A DNA stretch of 64,000 nucleotides from Lactococcus paracarnosus (GTDB lineage Bacteria; Bacillota; Bacilli; Lactobacillales; Streptococcaceae), in contig NZ_CP017195.1 of the NCBI RefSeq assembly GCF_006770285.1, positions 1,426,001-1,490,000 of the forward strand, given 5' to 3'. Shown here piece after piece: positions 35,720 to 49,402 of the stretch. The first letter of the stretch is position 1. Every line of letters starts with the position of its first letter. The position numbers and the translations under genes were made by a program. A model generated the notes under the pieces. The model had not been told where the DNA came from. It saw only the letters and a program-made list of their open reading frames with translations, and ran no database searches.

Positions 35720-36140
35720 ATATTTTTGTCCCTCCGTTAACTCTTAATGGCTGAGATAAAAAAATATCACTGATTTTTGGAAAATATTTCTCATCTTTCA
35801 ACGGCCATTGTGCCATAAAACTTGAATCTTTTATGTTATTAAATTTAGCTTCGATTGCTATCCAATTATTGGAAGTAATAGGCCCACCACCAGCTTCAAT
35901 TTTCAAACTATCCCAATCCCACTGAACACTTGTTACTTTGGAGTTTTCCGACATAACATAATCTGTCATTTTTTGTTCATGTTGCTTAAGATAGGCAATC
36001 TGCTCATCCTTAGTCACGATTGTATAATCTTTTGTCAAAAAGATATCAAACGGTGTTCTTCTCTGTACCATCAATAAACCTCCTATAATCAAGATCAGGA
36101 CTACAGCAATGCCTAATCGTTTTTTTGTTTGTGTCGTCAT
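35712..36140 (-). CDS. Membrane-anchored immunity-like protein of the lipase effector
   Basis: About 142 residues from the ATG after AAGGAG; a frame 15 nt longer starts within the same site. One N-terminal membrane helix (about 7-26) anchors an outer domain (VTSVQWDWDSLKIEAGGG ... FPKISDIFLSQPLRVNGG). The gene directly precedes and overlaps the lipase gene, and an anchored outer protein would suit protection of the cell's own membrane, as TilA does for TslA. No lipobox Cys is present, unlike TilA. A close copy lies at 36602-37036. Confidence 0.65.
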   Translation of the reverse strand: MTTQTKKRLGIAVVLILIIGGLLMVQRRTPFDIFLTKDYTIVTKDEQIAYLKQHEQKMTDYVMSENSKVTSVQWDWDSLKIEAGGGPITSNNWIAIEAKFNNIKDSSFMAQWPLKDEKYFPKISDIFLSQPLRVNGGTKIYE

Positions 36141-36199
36141 GTTTCTCCTTGTCATTTCAGGTTACTAGCATCTATCACGCTCATTATTCTGACAATTGC

Positions 36200-36228
36200 A
36201 TTTTACACCTTTTTAGATAACAAGGCAA
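36200..36228 (-). promoter_or_regulatory. Promoter of the first immunity-lipase unit
   Basis: TTGCCT, 17 nt, TAAAAT on the minus strand. The same element, with one change in the -10, precedes the second immunity gene, as part of a tandem duplication. Confidence 0.6.
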
Positions 36229-36249
36229 ACATTATCCTGTTTTGTCATT

Positions 36250-36609
36250 TTAAATAATAAAATAATCATTAAACCCCGCCTTCTCATCGGTCAATAGCCC
36301 TTTTTGATAGCGACTTGTCACGTAAGACTCTTTGTGATACCCACCATTAGGATTTGGCACTTGTAGAGTGGTTTTGACCTCTTCGGTATGCAGTGTCTTA
36401 TCAGGCTGAAGATATACAATCCCGTTATTTGGGAGATGGGTGCCACCATGAACTTGCACTTCTCCTTTTTTATTTAATGAATCGTTTGAATAATTAAGAG
36501 GAGTCTCCGTTATTTTTTTAGAATAAGGAGGAAAATTGTTAGGTCGGTTATTATAAGCAGATTCAGCCAAATTTGCATATATGTTATTGAAATTATCTAA
36601 ATTACTCAT
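36250..36609 (-). pseudogene. Truncated second copy of the lipase effector gene
   Basis: The 119-residue frame from the ATG overlapping the immunity stop matches the first 118 or so residues of the full lipase (YANLAESAYNNRPNNFPP, GGTHLPNNGIVYLQPDKTL, KGLLTDEKAGFNDYF) and then ends. The catalytic Ser and targeting domain are missing. It is a remnant of a duplicated immunity-effector unit; the N-terminal differences show it has diverged. Confidence 0.8.
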
Positions 36610-37036
36610 AAATTTTCGTTCCTCCATCTATTCTAAAAGGTTGCATTTGATAAAAACTATTTATATTAGGAAATGACTTTTTATTCTTCAACTCAAATCC
36701 AATTTGAAAATCTGAATTTTTTATCTCATTGAATTCCCCACTAATTGTTAACATCCACCCCGCACCCTGGGGGGTACCGTTACCTATTGATCCAACTTCT
36801 GTAGTATCCCATTTCCATTGGATGGAATTTATCTTAGGATTCCAGCCTCGTACGCCTTCTGTCATCTCTGCTTCATGTTGCTTAAGATAGGCAATCTGCT
36901 CATCCTTAGTCACGACTGTGTAATCTTTTGTCAAAAAGATATCAAACGGTGTTTTTCTCTGTACCATCAATAAACCTCCTATAATCAAGATTAGGACTAC
37001 AGCAATGCCTAATCGTTTTTTTGTTTGTTTCGTCAT
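36602..37036 (-). CDS. Second membrane-anchored immunity-like protein
   Basis: About 144 residues from the ATG after AAGGAG. Its first 65 residues are nearly identical to those of the gene at 35712-36140 (KKRLGIAVVLILIIGGLLMVQ), while the outer domain has diverged (WKWDTTEVGSIGNGTPQG, FPNINSFYQMQPFRIDGG). It is kept open although its effector partner is truncated, as is common for orphan immunity genes that protect against related strains. Confidence 0.65.
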   Translation of the reverse strand: MTKQTKKRLGIAVVLILIIGGLLMVQRKTPFDIFLTKDYTVVTKDEQIAYLKQHEAEMTEGVRGWNPKINSIQWKWDTTEVGSIGNGTPQGAGWMLTISGEFNEIKNSDFQIGFELKNKKSFPNINSFYQMQPFRIDGGTKIYE

Positions 37037-37095
37037 GTTTCTCCTTGCCATGTCAGGTTACTAGCGACTATTTCGTTCATTATTCTGATAATTAC

Positions 37096-37124
37096 ATCTT
37101 ACACCTTTTTAAATAACAAGGCAA
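37096..37124 (-). promoter_or_regulatory. Promoter of the second immunity gene
   Basis: TTGCCT, 17 nt, TAAGAT on the minus strand, within DNA duplicated at 36165-36249. Confidence 0.6.
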
Positions 37125-37204
37125 ACATTATCCTGTTTTGTGATTTTATTTCTTAATATATAGTTAAGGACTATAATTTTGTTGCATCAATCGTTATGTA
37201 AAAA

Positions 37205-37233
37205 CAAAAAAAAACGCCAAAAGACGTTTTCTC
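37205..37233 (-). terminator. Terminator of mnmA
   Basis: A short hairpin (AAAACGTC / GGCGTTTT) with a T9 tract on the minus strand, 13 nt past the mnmA stop. Confidence 0.7.
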
Positions 37234-37245
37234 TATTCTCATATC

Positions 37246-38445
<1,200 letters not shown>

Positions 38446-38459
38446 TTATTAACTTTATT

Positions 38460-38468
38460 ATTATAGCA
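38460..38468 (-). promoter_or_regulatory. mnmA: Extended -10 promoter of mnmA
   Basis: TGC-TATAAT on the minus strand without a clear -35. Confidence 0.5.
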
Positions 38469-38572
38469 TGTTTAGCTAGCGAATACTAGATATGGGCTTG
38501 ATTGACAAGTGCGCATAAGACGCACTAGGCTACTGTTATCATCCCTGTCATAAACGCTATTTCCCTTGCCTG

Positions 38573-38581
38573 TGCTATAAT
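38573..38581 (+). promoter_or_regulatory. Extended -10 promoter of the pepE-like gene
   Basis: TGC-TATAAT on the plus strand, about 52 nt before the start codon, no clear -35. Confidence 0.5.
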
Positions 38582-38633
38582 AACTCTAAGCAGTTTAGAC
38601 AAGACCATACCTTATCATATCAAGGAGTGTTAC

Positions 38634-39245
38634 ATGAAAAAATTATTCCTCACATCGTCTTTTGAAGATGTCGCCCACCGTTTATCTGAATTTGTTGGCC
38701 AAGCCATGGCTGGTAAAGTCGTCACGTTTATTCCAACAGCCAATGTCTCACAGAAGAACCATAGTTATGTTTTAGCTGCAAAGAAAGCCTTTGAAGTACT
38801 CGGTCTAATCGTTGATGAACTAGAAGTCTCTACAGCATCTTCGGTAGATATTAAGCGCAAACTAGAGGAAAATGACTATATCTATGTCTCAGGTGGTAAC
38901 ACCTTCTTCCTACGCCAGGAACTTGCCATTACAGGGGCTGATCGCTTGATTATCGAGCAGGTCAATCAAGGTAAGCTCTATATCGGAGAATCTGCTGGCT
39001 CTGTTATCACATCACCTGACATCGCCTATATTTCAGCCATGGATAGTATCAAAAAAGCACCTCTGCTAACTAGCACACAGGGGCTGAAACTCGTTGATTT
39101 CTATACGCTGCCTCATTATAATAGTGCACCCTTTGAGGCCGATGCTGAGACAATCATCACTGACTACGGTCATAAAGTCAATCTCAAACCGATTTCAAAT
39201 GCACAAATCATCACTGTTTTAGGAGATAAAGTAACGATCATTTGA
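38634..39245 (+). CDS. Peptidase S51 family protein (dipeptidase E-like)
   Basis: A 203-residue cytosolic protein. The nucleophile Ser120 lies in LYIGESAGSVI and a His follows in TLPHYN (about 159-164), as in the Ser-His-Glu dipeptidases that cleave aspartyl dipeptides. YVSGGNTFFL is another family motif. AAGGAG lies upstream of the ATG. Such proteins also include peptidase-like relatives with other roles, so the exact substrate is open. Confidence 0.85.
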   Translation: MKKLFLTSSFEDVAHRLSEFVGQAMAGKVVTFIPTANVSQKNHSYVLAAKKAFEVLGLIVDELEVSTASSVDIKRKLEENDYIYVSGGNTFFLRQELAITGADRLIIEQVNQGKLYIGESAGSVITSPDIAYISAMDSIKKAPLLTSTQGLKLVDFYTLPHYNSAPFEADAETIITDYGHKVNLKPISNAQIITVLGDKVTII

Positions 39246-39375
39246 GGCATGAGCTGTACTTGACAATTATTCATCTAGTTTTCATCAGAATATACTGATA
39301 GAAAGAGGGCTATAATGAATAGTGTTAAGCGCTCAGTATCTATTCCTCCTCTCCATATTTGTGTTAAAATAAGGT

Positions 39376-40323
39376 ATGACAATTTCAACAGCAGAAACGA
39401 TATTAACACTACTTGTCGATCGGGAAAATGAATGGATTTCTGGGCAAGAACTGGCTCTCGAACTCAGCATCTCTCGAGCCGCAATCTGGAAGGCCATAGG
39501 TAAACTTATCGCAGATGGGTTTACTATAGAAAGCCAGCGTGGACCTGGTAAGGGCTATCGCTATGTCGCCAGCGAAAAAATGAGTGTTACGGGTATTTCC
39601 CACTACTTATCCGAGCAGACACAGTCAATCAACCTGCAAGTTTTTGATACCCTACCATCAACCAATACCTATGCCAAGATTGGTCTCATCAGTGACACCA
39701 TCACTCAGCCTAGTGTCATCATCGCAAATGTACAAACTAAAGGGGCGGGACATTTTGGTCGCAGTTTTTCCTCACCTGCTCAAACAGGCTTATATATCAG
39801 TTTTGCCCTGCCTATAGGGGCAGACAATCAAGTAACACCACACTTGCTTGCCATTGCTAGTGCGGTAGCTGTTGCCAGAACAATCAAAAACCTACTTGCT
39901 ATTGAACTTGACTTCAAATGGTTAAATGACCTCTATTATCAAGGGAAGAAAGTTGGTGGTATACTAACTGAAGCCGTTGTTAATATCGAGAGTCAAACTT
40001 ACTCAGCTATCGTCATCGGGATTGGCTTAAATCTAACCAATCAAGCAGCTGAGCTGAGCTTTATCACAAAGGAACTTGATATCTCACGTAATCAAATTGC
40101 AGCCTCTCTCATAGACCATTTTTTTAACCTATATGATCATGACGAAGACAAGCAATTTTTAGCTGACTATCGGACACACTTACTTGATTTGGGCAAACAA
40201 GTTCATGTCAAGTATGCCGATCAGGACATCACAGGGCTTTCTAAGGGTGTAGATGATGCGGGCTACCTTTTAGTTGAAACACAAACAGGGCTTACCAAAT
40301 TAAGCGCTGGAGAAACCCGATAA
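39376..40323 (+). CDS. birA: Bifunctional biotin ligase/biotin operon repressor BirA
   Basis: A 315-residue protein with an N-terminal winged helix (SGQELALELSISRAAIWKAIGKLIADGF), a biotin ligase core (TKGAGHFGRSFSSP near the biotinyl-AMP loop, DFKWLNDLYYQGKKVGGILTE) and a C-terminal SH3-like domain. It joins biotin to acetyl-CoA carboxylase. The GRGRxGR loop is changed to GAGHFGR, a noticeable substitution. A TGT-TAAAAT extended -10 ends 5 nt before the ATG. Confidence 0.95.
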   Translation: MTISTAETILTLLVDRENEWISGQELALELSISRAAIWKAIGKLIADGFTIESQRGPGKGYRYVASEKMSVTGISHYLSEQTQSINLQVFDTLPSTNTYAKIGLISDTITQPSVIIANVQTKGAGHFGRSFSSPAQTGLYISFALPIGADNQVTPHLLAIASAVAVARTIKNLLAIELDFKWLNDLYYQGKKVGGILTEAVVNIESQTYSAIVIGIGLNLTNQAAELSFITKELDISRNQIAASLIDHFFNLYDHDEDKQFLADYRTHLLDLGKQVHVKYADQDITGLSKGVDDAGYLLVETQTGLTKLSAGETR

Positions 40324-40357
40324 AAAGACAGATTATTCCGGATAATCTGTCTTTTTT
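40322..40357 (+). terminator. Terminator of birA
   Basis: A 14-bp hairpin (AAAAGACAGATTAT and complement, loop TCCGG-like) with T6 on the plus strand, overlapping the birA stop. Confidence 0.85.
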
Positions 40358-40418
40358 AAGGTGTAGTTTTTGATGTAAAAACCAATCATATCAAGCCAAA
40401 TCATGATAAAATAGAGCT

Positions 40419-41060
40419 ATGACTTTAAAAAACTTATTCTTTGATTTAGATGGTACAATCGTTGACAGCGGCACAGGAATTATCAATGGCTTTCGATATG
40501 CTTTTGATCAACTTAACCTCCCGCAACTCTCAGATAGTACCTTAAATACATTTATTGGCCCACCACTGGAAGCGACATTTCTTACGCTATCAAATGGGGA
40601 TGAACACTTGGCTGAGACAGCCACCAATCACTACAGGGCCTATTATGCAAGCACTGGTATGCTGGAATCTGCCCCTTACGCTGACATCGTTGAGACCTTG
40701 AACACACTTAGCACCCGTGGGTACACCCTCTACATCGCAACGTCTAAAAAAGAGTCGGTTGCAATAGACATGTTAAGGGCACTCAAGCTATCAGATCACT
40801 TTGATGGCATCTTTGGGAGTACACCGCAAACGATGACCAAGACATTAGTCCTGAAGCAGGCACTTACGACAACGCAATCAAATCCGGATGAGTCTGTTAT
40901 GATCGGCGATCGAGAATACGATATCATCGGTGGCCTAAATAATGCCGTCGCGCAAACAATAGGTGTCCTATGGGGATTTGGCGCTAGAACTGAACTGGAG
41001 AAAGTAGGCTGTGATCATATCATCGCACATCCTAAAGCATTGTTGGAGATTTTCAAATGA
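40419..41060 (+). CDS. HAD-superfamily phosphatase, phosphoglycolate phosphatase-like
   Basis: A 213-residue HAD hydrolase with motif I FDLDGTIVDS, motif II ATSKK, and motif III/IV MIGDREYDIIGG. A helical cap lies between motifs I and II, as in Gph and pyrophosphatase PpaX-like enzymes. The substrate cannot be read from sequence. TGA-TAAAAT lies 6 nt before the ATG, so the message may be leaderless. The stop overlaps the next gene by ATGA. Confidence 0.9.
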   Translation: MTLKNLFFDLDGTIVDSGTGIINGFRYAFDQLNLPQLSDSTLNTFIGPPLEATFLTLSNGDEHLAETATNHYRAYYASTGMLESAPYADIVETLNTLSTRGYTLYIATSKKESVAIDMLRALKLSDHFDGIFGSTPQTMTKTLVLKQALTTTQSNPDESVMIGDREYDIIGGLNNAVAQTIGVLWGFGARTELEKVGCDHIIAHPKALLEIFK

Positions 41061-41728
41061 GAAACCTAAAATTTAAATCGGTTTTTGACATCATGGGTCC
41101 TGTTATGATTGGGCCTTCTAGCTCTCATACTGCGGGCGCCGTCAGGATTGGTAAAATCGTTCACTCTATCTTTGGTGAACAGCCCACAGAAGTCGACTTT
41201 CATCTTTACCAGTCCTTTGCTAAAACCTATCAAGGCCATGGGACTGATTTAGCCCTTGTTGCGGGAATTTTAGGCATGGATACAAATGATGCTCGCATCC
41301 CCCAATCACTAGAGTTGGCTGACAAGGCGGGAATCAAAATATTTTGGCACATTCATAAAGATGAAAAAGCTGACCATCCCAATACTGCACTCATTAGTAT
41401 CAAATCTGATACCAAGCAAATGACGATAAAAGGTATTTCTATCGGTGGTGGCAATATACAAGTTACAGAACTTAATGGCTTTGATATTGCCTTAAACATG
41501 AATACCCCTACCTTTATCATCGTCCACCAAGACGTCCCTGGGATGATTGCTCGTGTGACAGAATGCTTATCTTCCCATCAAATCAATATCGCCCAAATGA
41601 ATGTGACCCGTGAAAATGCTGGTGATCAGGCAATCATGATTATCGAGGTTGATTCTCATGATGCGACACAAGCACTGGCTGAAATTAGAAACATACCACA
41701 CTTATATAATGTGAATTTCTTTGACTAA
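41057..41728 (+). CDS. sdaAB: L-serine dehydratase, iron-sulfur-dependent, beta subunit
   Basis: A 223-residue subunit with the substrate-domain motif MGPVMIGPSSSHTAGAVRIG and a C-terminal ACT domain (FIIVHQDVPGMIARVTECLSSHQINI). With the alpha subunit it converts L-serine to pyruvate and ammonia. It overlaps the HAD gene by ATGA; the alpha gene follows after 98 nt with its own AAGGAG. Confidence 0.95.
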   Translation: MRNLKFKSVFDIMGPVMIGPSSSHTAGAVRIGKIVHSIFGEQPTEVDFHLYQSFAKTYQGHGTDLALVAGILGMDTNDARIPQSLELADKAGIKIFWHIHKDEKADHPNTALISIKSDTKQMTIKGISIGGGNIQVTELNGFDIALNMNTPTFIIVHQDVPGMIARVTECLSSHQINIAQMNVTRENAGDQAIMIIEVDSHDATQALAEIRNIPHLYNVNFFD

Positions 41729-41826
41729 GCTGTTAACAGACTCACTATTTACAAAACTAAACAGCAGGTTATAAGCATAGCATGATTAAACTATTATAGC
41801 CTGATACTAAAGCAATAAGGAGTACT

Positions 41827-42696
41827 ATGTTTTATACAATAAATGAGCTTGTCACACAAGCTGATGCAAGTTTTAATGGGTCAATCTCAGAATTGATGAT
41901 TGCCACAGAAATAGAGAACTCTGGTCGCTCTCGAGAAGAAATCCGCTTACTAATGACTGAAAATTTGACCGTTATGCTCGCCTCTATCGAGCACGGTATG
42001 ACTGATAAAACATCTCGTACAGGTTTAACTGGTGGTGATGCGTCAAAACTCGACCGCTACATCAAATCAGGTAAGACCTTATCTGACTACACGATTTTAA
42101 CGGCTGCTAAAAATGCCATTGCCGTAAATGAAAGCAATGCCCAGATGGGACTTGTCTGTGCAACACCTACTGCAGGTAGTGCAGGATGCGTCCCTGCAGT
42201 CTTATCTACAGCAATCGAAAAACTAGGGCTAACGAAGGATGCCCAACTCGACTTCTTATTCGCGGCCGGTGCTTTCGGACTGGTGATTGCAAATAATGCC
42301 TCTATCTCAGGCGCTGAGGGTGGCTGTCAAGCCGAGGTTGGTTCTGCCGCCTCTATGGCATCTGCTGCCCTAGTGCTTGCAGCAGGTGGCACTGCAAGTC
42401 AAGCAAGCCATGCCTGTGCAATGGTAATCAAAAATTTACTGGGGTTGATCTGTGATCCAGTAGCTGGGCTAGTTGAAGTCCCTTGCGTTAAGCGTAATGC
42501 AATGGGGGCTAGTTTAGCTTTTCTATGTGCTGATATGGCGCTTGCGGATATCGAATCAAAGATTCCTACTGATGAAGTCATCCAAGCCATGTACCAAGTT
42601 GGTCAAGCCATGCCATCTGCTTTTCGAGAAACCGCTGAAGGCGGCCTTGCAACCACACCAACAGGTAAACGGTTAAAGGCTGAAATATTTGGCTGA
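41827..42696 (+). CDS. sdaAA: L-serine dehydratase, iron-sulfur-dependent, alpha subunit
   Basis: A 289-residue subunit with SRTGLTGGDASK (63-74), CATPTAGSAGC (111-121), ISGAEGGCQAEVGSA and DPVAGLVEVPCVKRN. The Cys residues bind the [4Fe-4S] cluster that activates serine. AAGGAG precedes the ATG. Confidence 0.96.
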   Translation: MFYTINELVTQADASFNGSISELMIATEIENSGRSREEIRLLMTENLTVMLASIEHGMTDKTSRTGLTGGDASKLDRYIKSGKTLSDYTILTAAKNAIAVNESNAQMGLVCATPTAGSAGCVPAVLSTAIEKLGLTKDAQLDFLFAAGAFGLVIANNASISGAEGGCQAEVGSAASMASAALVLAAGGTASQASHACAMVIKNLLGLICDPVAGLVEVPCVKRNAMGASLAFLCADMALADIESKIPTDEVIQAMYQVGQAMPSAFRETAEGGLATTPTGKRLKAEIFG

Positions 42697-42717
42697 TCTA
42701 ACATCTTATATCTGAAT

Positions 42718-42757
42718 AACAAAAAAAACTTGCCACTTGGGACAAGTTTTTTTTGTT
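42718..42757. terminator. Bidirectional terminator between sdaAA and atpC
   Basis: Perfect 15-bp arms with A8/T8 tracts and a 10-nt loop between two converging units. It overlaps the atpC stop codon. Confidence 0.9.
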
Positions 42758-43175
42758 ATTTATGACCAGATACATTAATTCGGTTGAGTGCACGGTGAAG
42801 CGCAACTTCAGCTCGTCTAGCAGCATCTATATCGCGTTTACTTTCGGCTTCTTGTAATTCATTTTCAGCACGACGTTTGGCACGTTCAGCACGTGTTACA
42901 TCAATATCACGATCACGTTCAGCAGAGTCAGCAATAATCGTAACTTGATTATTAAGAACTTCTGCAATCCCGCCATTGATAGAGATCCAGTCAACGTGTT
43001 TCTCATCGTCAATACGACGTACTTTCAATTCATCAATCTTCAGTGAGGCGATAGTTGGGATCATATTTGGTAGGACCCCAAGTTCACCATCAACTGTCGA
43101 TAGGAGCGTAAAATAGGCATGGTGATCATAACAAACACCATTTGGTGTGATGACTTGGACTGTCATATAATCCAT
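42756..43175 (-). CDS. atpC: ATP synthase F1 subunit epsilon
   Basis: A 139-residue epsilon subunit: N-terminal beta barrel ([31 protein letters not shown]) and C-terminal helices ([21 protein letters not shown]). It links the F1 head to the rotor and restrains ATPase activity. It is the last gene of the operon, 11 nt after atpD; AGGAGG precedes the ATG. Confidence 0.97.
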   Translation of the reverse strand: MDYMTVQVITPNGVCYDHHAYFTLLSTVDGELGVLPNMIPTIASLKIDELKVRRIDDEKHVDWISINGGIAEVLNNQVTIIADSAERDRDIDVTRAERAKRRAENELQEAESKRDIDAARRAEVALHRALNRINVSGHK

Positions 43176-43186
43176 ATCAGACCTCC

Positions 43187-44671
<1,485 letters not shown>

Positions 44672-44719
44672 TCATGAACAACGGGCGATTACCTACTTAT
44701 GGGGTATCTCATTTTTTGT

Positions 44720-45595
44720 CTAGTCCAAAGCACTTGCACCAGCAACAATTTCCGTAATTTCTTGCGTAATTGCTGCTTGACGTGCCCGGTTATATTGGAT
44801 AGTTAAATCGTTAATGACATTTTTCGCATTATCAGTTGCTGCTTGCATTGCTGCCATACCTGCGGCATGTTCAGCAGTTTTTGCATCAATGATACTACCA
44901 TAAATCATACTTTCCGCATATTGGGGCAGTAATTGATCTAAAATGGTTTCACGATCAGGTTCTAATTCAAATGACTGGTGATGTGGTGTTGCTTCATTCT
45001 CATCTAAATCAGAAATCGGTAACATTTTTTCCACACGAACTTGACTTGTCAAAGAATTGACATGGTGATTGTAACACACATATAATTCATCAAAAAGTTC
45101 GTTTTGGTAAAGTGTGACAGACTTGTTGACAATCTTGCGCACTTCATCAAAGGAAGGTTGATCAGAAAGACCTCGAAGTTCGTAGGAAACATTAATCCCA
45201 CGTGCTTTAAAGAAATCTGCACCCATACCACCTAAAGCAATAATGACAAACTCATCAGCATTTTCATGATCATCTTTTAACATCTGCATGACAGATTTTA
45301 AAATAGATGAATTATAACCACCAACAAGCCCTTTATCTGATGTGATTACGATATATCCTGTTTTTTTAACAGGTCGTTTAATCAACATCGGATTAGTTGA
45401 GCCATCAGATAATTCAGACCCGATTAAATCAGTCGTAATTGATCTGACTTTCTGAGCATAAATTTGAAAGCTCTTAGCATTTTGCTCAGATCTTGTTAAT
45501 TTAGCTGCAGAAACCATTTGCATGGCACCAGTGATTTGGCTAGTTTTTCTAGTTGAAGCGATTCTTACTTTTATTTCATTTAGCGAAGCTGGCAT
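44720..45595 (-). CDS. atpG: ATP synthase F1 subunit gamma
   Basis: A 291-residue gamma subunit with the N-terminal helix [25 protein letters not shown] split across family motifs, [12 protein letters not shown], and the C-terminal helix [23 protein letters not shown]. It forms the central rotor shaft. GGGGAGG precedes the ATG; atpD follows after 120 nt. Confidence 0.97.
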   Translation of the reverse strand: MPASLNEIKVRIASTRKTSQITGAMQMVSAAKLTRSEQNAKSFQIYAQKVRSITTDLIGSELSDGSTNPMLIKRPVKKTGYIVITSDKGLVGGYNSSILKSVMQMLKDDHENADEFVIIALGGMGADFFKARGINVSYELRGLSDQPSFDEVRKIVNKSVTLYQNELFDELYVCYNHHVNSLTSQVRVEKMLPISDLDENEATPHHQSFELEPDRETILDQLLPQYAESMIYGSIIDAKTAEHAAGMAAMQAATDNAKNVINDLTIQYNRARQAAITQEITEIVAGASALD

Positions 45596-45610
45596 TCCAA
45601 ACCTCCCCTA

Positions 45611-47173
<1,563 letters not shown>

Positions 47174-47249
47174 CTACTATATAATTAGCAGATCTAGTCT
47201 CACGGTATTCAAAGCCTACGACAGGGTCGTATCGCTATCCGTATCATAT

Positions 47250-47777
47250 TTAAATGATAGATTTCGCAATTTTATTTAACTGCGATTTGATACTTGCATC
47301 GATAATCTTACCGCGGGCATTGATCACAACGCCACCCAATATGTTTTTATCAATCGTGTTTTTAATCGTTACTTCATTAAGATCAAATTTTTGTTTGACC
47401 ATCGTTTCCAGTTTACCGAGTTGCGTTGTTGTTAATGCAACTGCTGTTGTAACCGAAACATCAGATACTTTAAATAAACTATCAGCTTGATTTCTAATTT
47501 CTTTAATAATTAAAGGCAAAAGTGATAAACGCTTATTTGCAATCAATGTTGTCAAGAAATTTTTAAACAGTGTTGATGATACCTCTTGTAAACTTTTGAT
47601 AACAGCAATCTTTTTTTCATCCGCATAAGTCACATCAGCTAAGAAGTTTGTGAGATCTGTTGCTTTGATCACTTGATCAAAGTTTGCCACTTCGGCTAAA
47701 ATCTCATCTAACTGTTGATGTTCTTGCGCAACTTCAAGTAAGGCTTTACTATATTTTTGAGCAATTATGAGAGACAT
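47250..47777 (-). CDS. atpH: ATP synthase subunit delta
   Basis: A 175-residue delta (OSCP) subunit with the N-terminal helix bundle (YSKALLEVAQEHQQLDEIL) and the C-terminal signature LGGVVINARGKIIDASIKSQL. It joins the F1 head to the b-subunit stalk. It begins 2 nt after atpF. Confidence 0.96.
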   Translation of the reverse strand: MSLIIAQKYSKALLEVAQEHQQLDEILAEVANFDQVIKATDLTNFLADVTYADEKKIAVIKSLQEVSSTLFKNFLTTLIANKRLSLLPLIIKEIRNQADSLFKVSDVSVTTAVALTTTQLGKLETMVKQKFDLNEVTIKNTIDKNILGGVVINARGKIIDASIKSQLNKIAKSII

Positions 47778-47779
47778 GA

Positions 47780-48289
47780 TTAATCCCCCATTTTTTCCAG
47801 ATAACTATCAATCAACTCAGTTTGCGATGTCGCATCTAAGCTTTGACCGATTAATTTTTCTGCAATTTTGACTGAAATGTCAGCGACATTTCCTTTAATA
47901 CCAGAAATCGCTTCTTTTTTAGATTGTTCGATTTCTTCGTTGGCACGTTGTTTGACACGTCTGGCTTCTTCTGATGCTTCAGCAACAATTTTAGCTTTGT
48001 TAACATGTGCTGCATCAGTAGCTGTCATAATGATTTTACTTGCTTCTTCGCGTGATCCAGCTAATTCTGTTTCACGTTTTTCAGCAAATGCTTCTGCTTG
48101 TTTACGCGCAGCTTCTGCACTATCAATGTCATCATTGATTTTTTTAGCACGCTCTTCAAACATTGAGGTAATCATGCCCCAAGCAAATTTCTTGATTAAG
48201 ATTACCAAAATCAAGAAAGCGCCTGAAACGACGATGATATTACCAAACATTGAACTAGGAGCAGCTTCTAATAAGATAAATTGACTCAT
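47780..48289 (-). CDS. atpF: ATP synthase F0 subunit b
   Basis: A 169-residue subunit with one N-terminal membrane helix (MFGNIIVVSGAFLILVILIKKFAW) and a long charged helix forming the peripheral stalk. AAGGAGG precedes the ATG, 12 nt after atpB. Confidence 0.96.
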   Translation of the reverse strand: MSQFILLEAAPSSMFGNIIVVSGAFLILVILIKKFAWGMITSMFEERAKKINDDIDSAEAARKQAEAFAEKRETELAGSREEASKIIMTATDAAHVNKAKIVAEASEEARRVKQRANEEIEQSKKEAISGIKGNVADISVKIAEKLIGQSLDATSQTELIDSYLEKMGD

Positions 48290-48301
48290 GACGCCTCCTT
48301 T

Positions 48302-49012
48302 CTACTCTTCTTCCGCAATTTTTTCGTTAATGTACATCGTTGAAAGCAAAATGAAGACGTATGATTGGAGTGCACCGATAAATAGTGAAAATGCAATCCA
48401 GAGTACTTCAAGAGCAATCGCAACAGGTAAGTAATAAATATGTGAATTACCAAGCTGTGCAACAAGGCTAAGTACGATTTCTCCAGCAAAAATATTACCG
48501 AATAACCGTAGAGCCAAACTCAAAAAGTTAACAAACTCTTCCATAATTTTCATAGGTAACATCGCTGCTGGCGAGAAGAAGGCATGTTTAAGATACCCTT
48601 TAAAGCCATAGCGTTTGACACCTGATAGATTAGCAACAAGTGCAACCATCAGTGACAAAGTTAATGTCACACCTACGTCTGCTGTCGGCGATTTCCAGTA
48701 ATTTAGACTATTTGCCGTTTCAATTTTAGTCATAAGACCAATATTATTTGAGACAAATATGAATGCAAACAAGACAAAGACAAATAGTGAATAACGACGT
48801 GATTCAGTCCCACCCATATTATCTTTAGAGACACCGTTGACAAACTCAATCATCCATTCCAAAACGTTCTGCTTACCCTTCGGACGTAAAGTCATCTTAC
48901 GACTTGCCCAAATGACAAGACCAAAGACAATCGCACAAGTCAGGACAGTCATAACAAGGACAGCGCCATCAAAGTAAACCGGTCCAATATTAAAAGACCA
49001 AGATTTTTCCAC
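48302..49012 (-). CDS. atpB: ATP synthase F0 subunit a
   Basis: A 236-residue membrane subunit with the stator helix motif SLALRLFGNIFAGEIVL, containing the essential Arg, and the C-terminal LQSYVFILLSTMYI. It forms the proton half-channels with subunit c. Confidence 0.97.
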   Translation of the reverse strand: MEKSWSFNIGPVYFDGAVLVMTVLTCAIVFGLVIWASRKMTLRPKGKQNVLEWMIEFVNGVSKDNMGGTESRRYSLFVFVLFAFIFVSNNIGLMTKIETANSLNYWKSPTADVGVTLTLSLMVALVANLSGVKRYGFKGYLKHAFFSPAAMLPMKIMEEFVNFLSLALRLFGNIFAGEIVLSLVAQLGNSHIYYLPVAIALEVLWIAFSLFIGALQSYVFILLSTMYINEKIAEEE

Positions 49013-49048
49013 GAATACTCACTTCCCTTCTATAAAACGTAAGACGCC

Positions 49049-49261
<213 letters not shown>

Positions 49262-49316
49262 TTAAGATAAAATAATTTTATACGTAAGCTTGCTTACGAA
49301 TTTACTTAACATTAGA

Positions 49317-49360
49317 ATTCTAGTCCTATTTTCTCGAAAAGTCAAACAAAAAATAGGACT
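49317..49360 (-). promoter_or_regulatory. atpE: Promoter of the atp operon with spanning inverted repeat
   Basis: TTGACT, 17 nt, TAGAAT on the minus strand (49317-49345). Perfect 11-bp arms AGTCCTATTTT / AAAATAGGACT (49322-49332 and 49350-49360) enclose the -35 and spacer. A CGTAAGC-TT-GCTTACG hairpin lies in the leader (near 49282-49297). Confidence 0.75.
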
Positions 49361-49402
49361 TAAGACTGATTTTCTGAAAAAAGTTGCAAAAACATTTCAA
49401 AA

